This document shows positions 18,202-25,140 of a stretch of DNA of 64,000 nucleotides, piece after piece (the first letter of the stretch is position 1; the number at the start of each line of letters is the position of its first letter). Source of the DNA: Bacteroidota bacterium (GTDB lineage: Bacteria; Bacteroidota; Bacteroidia; Bacteroidales; Dysgonomonadaceae); assembly GCA_023437305.1 (NCBI GenBank), contig JAEZGN010000023.1, positions 480,997 through 544,996 of the forward strand, in the 5' to 3' direction. Both the position numbers and the translations under genes were made by a program. Below the pieces are notes generated by a model that was given only the letters and a program-made list of their open reading frames with translations, did no database searches and was not told where the DNA came from.

Positions 18202-19581
18202 TTAATCTTTTTTTTCCCTTACAGAAGAAGCATATACACCAAAAAGACAAAGCACAAAGAAGGTTATAAATGTTATACGCATACTCCCTATAAACTGAGG
18301 GTGTGGTGCTAAAGACAAATCTATATTGCCCACCATCAGCGATATAGCCATTATAGCAATCCCCATACTAAGAGACTGTCCTGTAAGCCTCATCGTACCC
18401 ATCGTTGCAGATGCCAGTCCATAATGTTTTCTGTCTACCGAACTCATGATAATATTTGTATTTGGAGAAGAAAATATACCAAATCCTAAACCCAAGAGAA
18501 CCATCATGATACCAATAAAGTAATAGCTTGTGGTCTCGGTAATAAAGCACAATCCACCCAAGCCAACGGCAATAATAGACATACCTAGAGTAGCCAGAAA
18601 TGTCGGAGACATTTTATCTGACAAACTTCCTGACCTCAAAGCAGCGATAGCCTGTATAACAGATTGGATGATAAGTATCAGTCCCGCATCGCGAGGAGAC
18701 AATCCCCGCACATACTGAAGATACAGGCTCAACATAAAGGAAATGGCAAATGTCGCCGAATAATTTATCAGAGCAGACAACGAAGACATCCGAAACATTC
18801 TGTTGCCGATAAAAACACGAATATTAAACACCGGAAATTCTTGCTTCTTCTCATACAAAGCAAATAGGAATAATACGATTACACCTATTGCTATAAAAAC
18901 GAATCCCTGAATATGAGGTAGTTCAGCAAAACCATAAATTAGAGCGAATAAACCTATAGCAAACAAGATAGAGCCTATCGTATCAAATTTACTTTTCACC
19001 TCTTCTTTCCAGTCTTCTTTAATGATATAATATCCACCAACGGCGACGATAAAACAAATAGCAGCAGAAACAAAAAAGATGCTATGCCAATTGAAGTATT
19101 GAGTAAGCAAACCACCTACAAAAGGTCCGGCAGCCAAAGAAGAATACACACTTGCGGCAACCATTCCCATAGCCTTGCCTCGTTTCTCGGCAGGCACCGA
19201 AGAAGTAAGAATGGCGGTGCTGGTGCCAAACATCATGGCACTCCCTATTCCTGCAAGAAAACGGTATATAATAAGTGTAACCCCTGTTGTTGCCAATCCA
19301 CTCAATACCGAAAATATAGTCAGGATAACTACTCCCCATATAAAAACTTTCTTGCGTCCTATCATGTCTGCCATACGGGCACAAGGTATTTGCAAAATGG
19401 CAGTAGAAAGCATATAAGAAGTCGGTACCCATCCCGACATAACAGCGTTAAGCGATAAGTCTTTATTAATATACGGCAACGCAAGGTTTAGAGCCGAGCT
19501 TATAAAAGGCACAAGCGAAGAAGCCAAACAGAGGATAAATAACAAAGCTCCTGTGTTTGCTTTTTTCTCAGGATGCGTCAT
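18202..19581 (-). CDS. MFS drug-efflux transporter, 14-TM (EmrB/QacA-like)
   Basis: The 459-residue membrane protein has about fourteen hydrophobic segments. MFS motif A appears as ADMIGRKKVF between TM2 and TM3, and motif C-like sequence AAGPFVGGLL is in TM5, which marks drug:H+ antiporters. The length and the extra pair of helices after residue 200 fit the DHA2 family. Its start overlaps the stop of the upstream amidotransferase-like gene by 4 bp, so both are translated from one message. Its stop lies 4 bp from the convergent PIN-like gene, with no terminator hairpin visible between them. The substrate is unknown. Confidence 0.87.
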   Translation of the reverse strand: MTHPEKKANTGALLFILCLASSLVPFISSALNLALPYINKDLSLNAVMSGWVPTSYMLSTAILQIPCARMADMIGRKKVFIWGVVILTIFSVLSGLATTGVTLIIYRFLAGIGSAMMFGTSTAILTSSVPAEKRGKAMGMVAASVYSSLAAGPFVGGLLTQYFNWHSIFFVSAAICFIVAVGGYYIIKEDWKEEVKSKFDTIGSILFAIGLFALIYGFAELPHIQGFVFIAIGVIVLFLFALYEKKQEFPVFNIRVFIGNRMFRMSSLSALINYSATFAISFMLSLYLQYVRGLSPRDAGLILIIQSVIQAIAALRSGSLSDKMSPTFLATLGMSIIAVGLGGLCFITETTSYYFIGIMMVLLGLGFGIFSSPNTNIIMSSVDRKHYGLASATMGTMRLTGQSLSMGIAIMAISLMVGNIDLSLAPHPQFIGSMRITFITFFVLCLFGVYASSVREKKD

Positions 19582-20276
19582 AGTCTGATCAGTTTATTCA
19601 AGATTGTTTCTATCATCTTATTGCATGATGGAATATATTGAGTGTTTTTCCTTATATAATCTTCCGATTGAACGTATTTCCCTTCTACTAATTCTTCATC
19701 ACTATTGTTGAGTATATCGGCACAGCTTTTTTCAGTTGCTTCAAAATGGAACTGCAAGCCAATAACCTTTTCTTTATACAAAAAAGCCTGATTAACACAT
19801 GCCTCACTTGAAGCAAGTAATTTGGTTTCTGCCGGCAAATCAAATGTATCGCCGTGCCATTGGAAAACAATCGGAGATACGGTTTCACTTCCGAATAAGT
19901 CCTGAGATCCTTTGTCAACAAACGATATGGGCAACCAGCCTATTTCTTTTTCCTTATTTGGATATACTGCGGCTCCCAATGCATTGGCTATTATCTGCGA
20001 ACCCAAGCAGATACCCAGTACTGCCTTGTCCGAATCAATTGCTTTTCGGACAAAGAGCTTTTCATCTTTCAACCAAGGATAGCTGTCTTCTTCATAAGTC
20101 CCCATAGGACCTCCCATAATTACGAGCATATCAAAATCATCCTGATCAGGGAACCTATAATCTTCATAAATTTTAGTTACGGTTAGACTATAACCGTTAT
20201 CCTTTACCCATTTTTCGATATACCCCAAGCCTTCGTATGGTACATGTTGAATGTAATGAACCCTGTATGTTGACAT
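19578..20276 (-). CDS. Class I glutamine amidotransferase-like protein
   Basis: The start is set at the ATG at 20276 (MSTYRVHYIQH), since the 13 extra codons upstream do not match the family. The 232-residue protein has the oxyanion-loop MGGPMGTYEED, the nucleophile elbow GICLGSQ (Cys90) and the His/Glu pair QFHFEAT (His177, Glu179), a complete class I triad. It stands alone without a synthase domain, like the YfeJ-type GMP-synthase-like proteins, several of which hydrolyse gamma-glutamyl compounds. Translational overlap with an efflux pump suggests a joint detoxification or metabolite role, by inference. Confidence 0.85.
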   Translation of the reverse strand: MSTYRVHYIQHVPYEGLGYIEKWVKDNGYSLTVTKIYEDYRFPDQDDFDMLVIMGGPMGTYEEDSYPWLKDEKLFVRKAIDSDKAVLGICLGSQIIANALGAAVYPNKEKEIGWLPISFVDKGSQDLFGSETVSPIVFQWHGDTFDLPAETKLLASSEACVNQAFLYKEKVIGLQFHFEATEKSCADILNNSDEELVEGKYVQSEDYIRKNTQYIPSCNKMIETILNKLIRL

Positions 20277-20346
20277 AATTATATTTTTGTGTGATTTAAA
20301 CTTTAAATGTACCAAAAATGTTCATATCAAGAACAATCTATAAAAA

Positions 20347-20383
20347 ATATAGTTTTCAAAATAAAAACTATATCATACCTTTA
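20347..20383 (+). promoter_or_regulatory. Palindromic operator overlapping the zupT promoter
   Basis: A perfect 10-bp inverted repeat (ATATAGTTTT, 7-nt spacer, AAAACTATAT; 20347-20373) is followed 2 nt later by the -7 element TACCTTTA (20376-20383). The expected -33 position (TTTT, 20353-20356, 19 nt before -7) lies inside the left arm, so a bound repressor would block RNA polymerase. A metal-sensing regulator (Zur, Fur or MntR type) is the natural candidate. No regulator gene is adjacent. Confidence 0.55.
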
Positions 20384-20405
20384 CATTCATAACACGCTAC
20401 TAAGG

Positions 20406-21203
20406 ATGTCAGATTATAATATATTACTAGCTTTTATACTCACTGCTATAGCCGGACTATCTACCGGAATAGGCAGCCTGATTGCATTATTGGCAAGACA
20501 TACAAATACGAATTTCCTTTGTGCTTCTCTCGGCTTTTCGGCAGGAATCATGCTATACGTTTCCTTTATGGAAATGATACCCGAAGGGAAAATAGAACTT
20601 GTTGCTGCTTATGGAGAAAAACTAGGTACACTATATCTTATTCTGGCTTTTTTTATAGGAATTGCATTTATCAATCTCATTGACTTTCTTATTCCCGAGT
20701 CTCTAAACCCTCATGAAATACAAGGAGTAGAAGACATGGGCATAAAAAAACGGGCTTTGAAACGTACAGGTATTGTCGTTGCCTTGTCTATTGCAATTCA
20801 CAATTTCCCCGAAGGTATAGCTACGTTCACCTCTGCCCTTGGCTCTTTAGACGTTGCAATACCGATTACGATAGCGATAGCAATACACAATATCCCCGAG
20901 GGTATTGCTGTGGCTGTACCTATATACCATGCAACGGGTAGCCGACAAAAGGCTTTCTGGCTCTCGTTTGCATCCGGTCTGGCAGAGCCGTTCGGTGCTC
21001 TGATTGCCTATTTTTTCCTTTTACAGTTTTGGACTCCTGCTATAAATGGACTTATACTGGCTGCGGTGTCGGGCATCATGGTATTCATTTCGTTGGACGA
21101 ACTTTTGCCTAGTGCAGAGAAATACGGAAAACATCATATTTCCATCATGGGACTCGTAGCCGGGATGTTGGTGATGGCATTCAGCTTATATCTGTTTATA
21201 TAA
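20406..21203 (+). CDS. zupT: ZIP-family metal transporter ZupT
   Basis: The start is set at 20406 (MSDYNILLAF), because the operator and promoter lie inside the longer frame. The 265-residue product has eight hydrophobic segments and the ZIP metal-site motifs HNFPEGIA (TM4) and HNIPEGIAVA (TM5), plus the conserved MEMIPEG after TM2. It imports Zn2+ and probably Fe2+, Mn2+ or Co2+ into the cytoplasm. Size is typical for ZupT. It is divergent from the amidotransferase/MFS pair with 129 bp between the two starts. Confidence 0.93.
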   Translation: MSDYNILLAFILTAIAGLSTGIGSLIALLARHTNTNFLCASLGFSAGIMLYVSFMEMIPEGKIELVAAYGEKLGTLYLILAFFIGIAFINLIDFLIPESLNPHEIQGVEDMGIKKRALKRTGIVVALSIAIHNFPEGIATFTSALGSLDVAIPITIAIAIHNIPEGIAVAVPIYHATGSRQKAFWLSFASGLAEPFGALIAYFFLLQFWTPAINGLILAAVSGIMVFISLDELLPSAEKYGKHHISIMGLVAGMLVMAFSLYLFI

Positions 21204-21377
21204 GAATTGCTACCACTAACGATGATACTTTCACTTTCAGAATAGAGTGCATTGAGAATTTATACGTTTTGCGGTTCTATATATAAAACATGCCCTATTG
21301 GTGATTGAAAATGCTGCTGTTTTTCAAAAACACAGGCAGTCTAACGACGGATTTGGAACAAGATAATACAGAATATC

Positions 21378-21791
21378 TTACATTATCGTATCTCTATGGA
21401 TCAACTTCCGTTCAATACTCAACAGCTTACCTGATACATCATAGTTGTGAATAGCATATTCTGATTCAGCTGACCAGTCGTTATTCCTTCTGTCCCATTT
21501 TGTATATATATACATAGCTAATCTTTTATCTATATATTTATATTCATGTTTCTGGAAAGCTTTCCATCCCTGAGCTTTATCCCATAAATAAGATATTCTC
21601 TCTATTGTTAAATCGTTATTATCGTAAGTGTATACTATTCTTTCACGAGGGGTCAATGTTTTGCTATCAACAAGAATACATTCTTTTACATTATCAATAA
21701 GGTTTGTTAATACCTTCGTTTTACCATTCGATGCATAACTTGCCAAAGAAAAGAATAGACTTATGATTAAATAAGTTACTGTAGTTTTCAT
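21378..21791 (-). CDS. DUF3836-like secreted protein, copy 1
   Basis: A small secreted protein (137 residues) with a signal peptide (cleavage likely after SYASNG). The rest is tandem beta-hairpins such as ERIVYTYDNND, KHEYKYIDKR and YTKWDRRNNDWSAES, ending SGKLLSIERK. It matches the pattern of DUF3836, short periplasmic or extracellular Bacteroidetes proteins of unknown function. The gene at 35509-35958 is a paralogue with the same YDxxNxL...YKWDxxxxxW layout, and the two share an upstream box. No enzyme motif is visible. Confidence 0.72.
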   Translation of the reverse strand: MKTTVTYLIISLFFSLASYASNGKTKVLTNLIDNVKECILVDSKTLTPRERIVYTYDNNDLTIERISYLWDKAQGWKAFQKHEYKYIDKRLAMYIYTKWDRRNNDWSAESEYAIHNYDVSGKLLSIERKLIHRDTIM

Positions 21792-21830
21792 TTTCTGTTT
21801 GTGTGTTAGTGTTAATACCTATAGTTTTGT

Positions 21831-21854
21831 AAAGCGCTTATACATGTATGACGT
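21831..21854 (-). promoter_or_regulatory. Box shared by both DUF3836 genes, copy 1
   Basis: Plus-strand AAAGCGCTT (21831-21839), 7 nt, then TATGACGT (21847-21854), located 40-63 bp upstream of the DUF3836 gene. The same two blocks with 8 nt between them recur upstream of the second DUF3836 gene (36011-36035). Conservation of two blocks at a near-constant distance suggests a shared promoter or activator site. Confidence 0.5.
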
Positions 21855-21920
21855 ATGAAATTGATTTTAGTTACAACACACTTTTTCTAATCATCATCGA
21901 AACCAATAAAAAATAAAACT

Positions 21921-21940
21921 CCGATTCTGGAAAGAATCGG
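21921..21940 (-). terminator. Orphan hairpin with minus-strand T-tract
   Basis: A perfect 8-bp stem, CCGATTCT, GGAA loop, AGAATCGG. On the minus strand it is followed by AGTTTTATTTTTTATT, the form of an intrinsic terminator. No minus-strand gene ends here: the flanking genes are divergent. It may end a small minus-strand transcript starting between about 21945 and 22090, or lie in an upstream leader. The remainder of the 21792-22090 gap shows nothing else I can name. Confidence 0.45.
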
Positions 21941-22090
21941 GATCATATTACTGTACGTTAATAAATATAAGAGTAGTTTTGACTTTTTTGATTTTAATTG
22001 TAAAATGATAAAATATAACAGTAAGAGAGATCAGATTCTTTTTTGAATACGTATCTTTATCACTTGATTATTAATAAAAATCGGATAGTT

Positions 22091-22549
22091 ATGAAAAAAT
22101 ATATTGTTTTTGCTCTTGTTTGTTCGATTGCATTCGGTGCGTTCACTGGGTGTAACTCAAAATCAAAGACAGATAATACGACAGATGAAAAAGCTCTAAA
22201 AACAGAAATAAAAGTAGAAGCACCGAAGAAAAAATATATTAAGTTGGCAGAAAAAGCGAACGCTTCGATGCCAATGGTATTACCCGGTAATATACGCATG
22301 GATCGTGCTGAAGCCGTTTCGGCTACAGAATATAAGTATTACTACACTTTTACTCAAGAGCCGACCGTATCTGTTGACGAATTTGTTCGGAGTGCAAAGC
22401 CTGCTATCACTATGGGAATGCGTGAGAATAAAGGCGAAGATCTCGATATGTTTCGCAAAGATAAAATGACGGTGATATTCGCTTATTACAAACTAGATGG
22501 TACGCTTTTTGCAGAGATAAAAGTGTCACCCAATGAGTATGCGGAATAA
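22091..22549 (+). CDS. Small lipoprotein of unknown function
   Basis: The start is placed at 22091 where MKKYIVFALVCSIAFGAF begins a lipoprotein signal with lipobox FTGC (Cys near residue 21). The longer frame adds 16 non-signal residues. The mature part (about 130 residues) has a Lys/Asp/Thr-rich linker and then a compact domain containing SATEYKYYYTFTQEP and DKMTVIFAYYKLDGT, probably an alpha/beta fold. I do not recognise a family. It is probably monocistronic. Confidence 0.75.
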   Translation: MKKYIVFALVCSIAFGAFTGCNSKSKTDNTTDEKALKTEIKVEAPKKKYIKLAEKANASMPMVLPGNIRMDRAEAVSATEYKYYYTFTQEPTVSVDEFVRSAKPAITMGMRENKGEDLDMFRKDKMTVIFAYYKLDGTLFAEIKVSPNEYAE

Positions 22550-22620
22550 TTTCTGCTTGTTTTTATCTATTAATAGAATGATTTAAAGTAAAAAGGTGAC
22601 GATATAAATATGTAAATAAA

Positions 22621-22642
22621 GTGTCACTTTTGTCTCCTTTTG
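22621..22642 (+). promoter_or_regulatory. 22-nt element shared with the MATE/ung intergenic region, copy 1
   Basis: This site begins GTGTCACTTTTGTC and continues TCCTTTTG. It matches the reverse complement of 42254-42275 at 21 of 22 positions. It consists of two direct repeats of GTCAC/GTCTC plus a T-run spaced about one helical turn. An AAGGTGAC half-site lies upstream (22594-22601). The element is 24-45 bp before the start of the Dabb gene, in the promoter region of the four-gene unit. Confidence 0.5.
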
Positions 22643-22665
22643 ATAAAACTAAAATATAACTGAAT

Positions 22666-22965
22666 ATGATTAAACACATTGTAATGTGGAAGCTGAAGGA
22701 TGAAGCTCACGGAAATGATAAAGCTACAAATGCAAAGCTGATAAAAGAGAAACTGGAAGCTTTGTCGGGCAAAATAGAAGGATTACTCAAGATAGAAGTT
22801 GGTATCGACTTTTTGGGAGGAGGTAACTTTGATGTTGCCCTTTATTCAGAATTGAGTAAGAAAGAAGATTTGGAAATATATCAGAATCATCCATTACATC
22901 AGGCTGTTCTTCCTTTTATCAGAGAGGCTGTAATAGATAGAAAAGCCGTAGACTTTGAGGTATAA
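22666..22965 (+). CDS. Dabb (stress-responsive A/B barrel) domain protein
   Basis: A 99-residue cytoplasmic protein opening MIKHIVMWKLKDEA, the signature start of the Dabb family, and carrying VGIDFLGGGNFDVALYSEL and the helix YQNHPLHQAVLPFI. Family members form dimeric ferredoxin-like barrels. Some are heat- or salt-induced, others are cyclases or decarboxylases, so function cannot be assigned. It is the first gene of a tight unit; the next gene begins at the base after its stop codon. Confidence 0.88.
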   Translation: MIKHIVMWKLKDEAHGNDKATNAKLIKEKLEALSGKIEGLLKIEVGIDFLGGGNFDVALYSELSKKEDLEIYQNHPLHQAVLPFIREAVIDRKAVDFEV

Positions 22966-23631
22966 ATGCAAGAAGATATAATAAAAGATATTCGTAAGAG
23001 ATGTCGTATGGCTATGAACGGCATCGTTTCAACAAACATGCGTCAGCGTGGTTTGGATTACAAGCTAAACTTTGGCTTATCTGTTCAGCAGATCAAAGAT
23101 TTAGCGAAGCGTTATCAACCTGATTTAGAACTGGCTGAAACCCTTTGGGCAGACAATACCCGTGAGTTGAAAATACTGGCAACCTTACTTTACCCTATCG
23201 ATTCTTTTACAAAAGAAAAGGCTGATGAATGGGTTTTATCTATTCCCAATCAGGAGATAAGAGAACAAGTTTGTGCAAACTTGCTTCAAAATGTGGCATT
23301 TGCCAGAGAGATAGCATTGGAATGGGCAAATTCAACTGTTACAGATATCAGGACTACAGGGTACTGGTTGTTGGCGCGTCTGTTCATTGCTAAGAAGACA
23401 GAACCTGTAGCGGTAGAATTAATATCAACTATTTGGGATGATGTGACATCCGAGAATATTTTTCTCCGAAATGCTGCATTGTTAACTCTAAAACATATCG
23501 GTCGCCAATCTAAAGATATTGCAGATCACATTCTTCAAAAATTATCTGTATATCAAGAAGATAAAGATCTGATAAAGCAAGAGGCGTTTAATAGTATGGC
23601 TTTCGAGTTTGATTATTTCTTTGAGGGGTAA
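22966..23631 (+). CDS. AlkD-like HEAT-repeat protein (DNA alkylation repair family)
   Basis: The 221-residue all-helical protein matches the DNA alkylation repair family (AlkD/AlkC fold) through NMRQRGLDYKLNFGLSVQQ, LWADNTRELKILATLL, the repeats around FAREIALEWANS and LRNAALLTLKHIG. AlkD glycosylases bind damaged DNA on a concave HEAT surface and excise cationic alkylpurines. In the AlkD active site a Trp is followed four residues later by the catalytic Asp. Here the equivalent appears to be WANST, so that Asp may be missing and the protein may bind DNA without full glycosylase activity (alignment by eye). It is immediately downstream of the Dabb gene with no gap. Confidence 0.82.
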   Translation: MQEDIIKDIRKRCRMAMNGIVSTNMRQRGLDYKLNFGLSVQQIKDLAKRYQPDLELAETLWADNTRELKILATLLYPIDSFTKEKADEWVLSIPNQEIREQVCANLLQNVAFAREIALEWANSTVTDIRTTGYWLLARLFIAKKTEPVAVELISTIWDDVTSENIFLRNAALLTLKHIGRQSKDIADHILQKLSVYQEDKDLIKQEAFNSMAFEFDYFFEG

Positions 23632-23650
23632 AAAATAGAATTTTGTTGTA

Positions 23651-24766
23651 ATGTTAGAAAAATTAATAGGTGATTTAAAACAAAAGTATAAAGGAATTCG
23701 CTATTCCAATTTGCTAAAAGACAGAGAGTGGTGGTTTACAATTTCTCCAGAGTCATTCAACACTACTTTGTATTTAATGCTTATTGATAAGAGTTCTGCT
23801 AATATTAGGATACTAAAGATAAACACAACGGAGCAATTCGTTGGTATTCTTCCTCGAAAGGAGGGTGTATATCTTTCGGGACAGTATGATCTATATTTTT
23901 CTATTGATAAAAAAGGTGTTTTAAAAGTTCGCTATTTAACTAGTTCTGGTTACGTTGAAAGTGATGTTTCTATGAATGTTTTAGAGTTTATAGAAATAGA
24001 GAAATACTTATTTGCAAATTCTCCAGTTATTGAAACTCTGGAAGATTTGATTGATAATCTTTTGACAATAGAGGCATATCTTGGAGGTGATTATTCTGAA
24101 GAAGAAAGGAAGTTTGCTATATCTCTTGTTCAAAGAGGATATAACTTTGTTGCCTATAAAGTTCAAAATGAGTGGCATTTTGCTCCTAGTAGATTTGTTG
24201 GTTATAAAGACAACAATATATACAAGTTCCTCAATAATGATAGTAAAGAAGGTAAAGAAACTACCCCAATAATTAACGAAATAGCTAAAAAAGAACTTAG
24301 GTTTGATCCGATACTAGAAAAAGCATATATAGAATATTGTGAATTGTTAAATATAGAACTGCATCATAATAAAAGACAATATTGGTTTTTTGATTTTACA
24401 GATACTAGCTTTGAAAAGTTAGCTAATAAGCATGAAAATAGATATCAAGAAGGCTGTCTTATAGAACGGAGACATAAAAAGAGAGAAAGAAATAGAAAGT
24501 TAGTTGAAGAAGCAAAACGTCGATTTCGGAATAAACATAATGGACAAATTTATTGTGAAATTTGTGGATTCAATTTTATGAGTACATATGGTATCGACTA
24601 TATTGAAGTACATCATTTGAAAGCTCTTATGGATATGGAAGAAGGAGATGTTACAAGTTTAGATGATGTGTGCTTAGTTTGTTCTAATTGTCATCGAGTA
24701 ATTCATAGCCAATATCCTTTTTTGACTATTGATCAAGTAACAAAATTAATAAAGTCAAGACAATGA
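23651..24766 (+). CDS. HNH endonuclease with uncharacterised N-terminal domains
   Basis: The 371-residue product ends in a zinc-type HNH nuclease. It has CEIC (Cys302, Cys305), IEVHHLKAL (His321, His322), and CLVCSNCHRVIH (Cys341-Cys347, with His348 as part of the final H). This is the McrA-type arrangement seen in restriction endonucleases. The N-terminal 110 residues and a middle region (about 130-215, including FAPSRFVGYKDNN) are unrecognised and could read modified bases. The gene is AT-rich like the PIN-like gene and lies 19 bp after the AlkD-like gene in the same unit. No methyltransferase is nearby, so a modification-dependent nuclease is more likely than classical restriction; that is inference. 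Confidence 0.82.
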   Translation: MLEKLIGDLKQKYKGIRYSNLLKDREWWFTISPESFNTTLYLMLIDKSSANIRILKINTTEQFVGILPRKEGVYLSGQYDLYFSIDKKGVLKVRYLTSSGYVESDVSMNVLEFIEIEKYLFANSPVIETLEDLIDNLLTIEAYLGGDYSEEERKFAISLVQRGYNFVAYKVQNEWHFAPSRFVGYKDNNIYKFLNNDSKEGKETTPIINEIAKKELRFDPILEKAYIEYCELLNIELHHNKRQYWFFDFTDTSFEKLANKHENRYQEGCLIERRHKKRERNRKLVEEAKRRFRNKHNGQIYCEICGFNFMSTYGIDYIEVHHLKALMDMEEGDVTSLDDVCLVCSNCHRVIHSQYPFLTIDQVTKLIKSRQ

Positions 24767-24785
24767 TGTCTTATACTACCTAATT

Positions 24786-25094
24786 ATGTTGCTAATGCCA
24801 GACTTCTCCCTCATATTATTCGTTGTTATCCTTATACCGGCTTATGTATTGATAAAGCACTTTAAGGGTAGACGAGAGCCTTTGGCTTTATTGGTGATGT
24901 CTGTCCTTTCTATTCTTTGTTGGCTGCTGATAGGAGTTGTACTTTACTTTTTGGATATAGATATGCAAGCAACGGCATTGCTAGTCAATGTCTTGATCTT
25001 TTTGCCTATCTTCCTTTCCTCTCTCATCTTATTGATAAAGCTAATTCTCTTTGTAAGACATAAATATAAAAAGCGAGGTGAAATATCTTATTAA
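24786..25094 (+). CDS. Small membrane protein, three TM segments
   Basis: A 102-residue hydrophobic protein with three segments (about 4-22, 33-57, 63-90) and a short basic C-terminus (RHKYKKRGEISY). I do not recognise a family. It begins 19 bp after the HNH gene and its stop codon lies within the terminator hairpin, so it is the last gene of the unit that starts at 22666. Confidence 0.65.
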   Translation: MLLMPDFSLILFVVILIPAYVLIKHFKGRREPLALLVMSVLSILCWLLIGVVLYFLDIDMQATALLVNVLIFLPIFLSSLILLIKLILFVRHKYKKRGEISY

Positions 25095-25108
25095 TGAGAT
25101 ATTTCACC
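25077..25108. terminator. Bidirectional terminator between convergent genes
   Basis: A perfect 12-bp stem, GGTGAAATATCT, 8-nt loop, AGATATTTCACC. The left arm overlaps the last codons of the small membrane protein gene. It serves the plus-strand unit and, from the other side, the TonB receptor gene ending at 25141. Confidence 0.75.
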
Positions 25109-25140
25109 CCGTTTAATATTTTAGATTATAACTACCTTAA

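Noticed and set aside
20307..20405. Upstream extension of zupT
   Set aside because: It would cover the operator and the -7 element; the product from 20406 starts at the family N-terminus.
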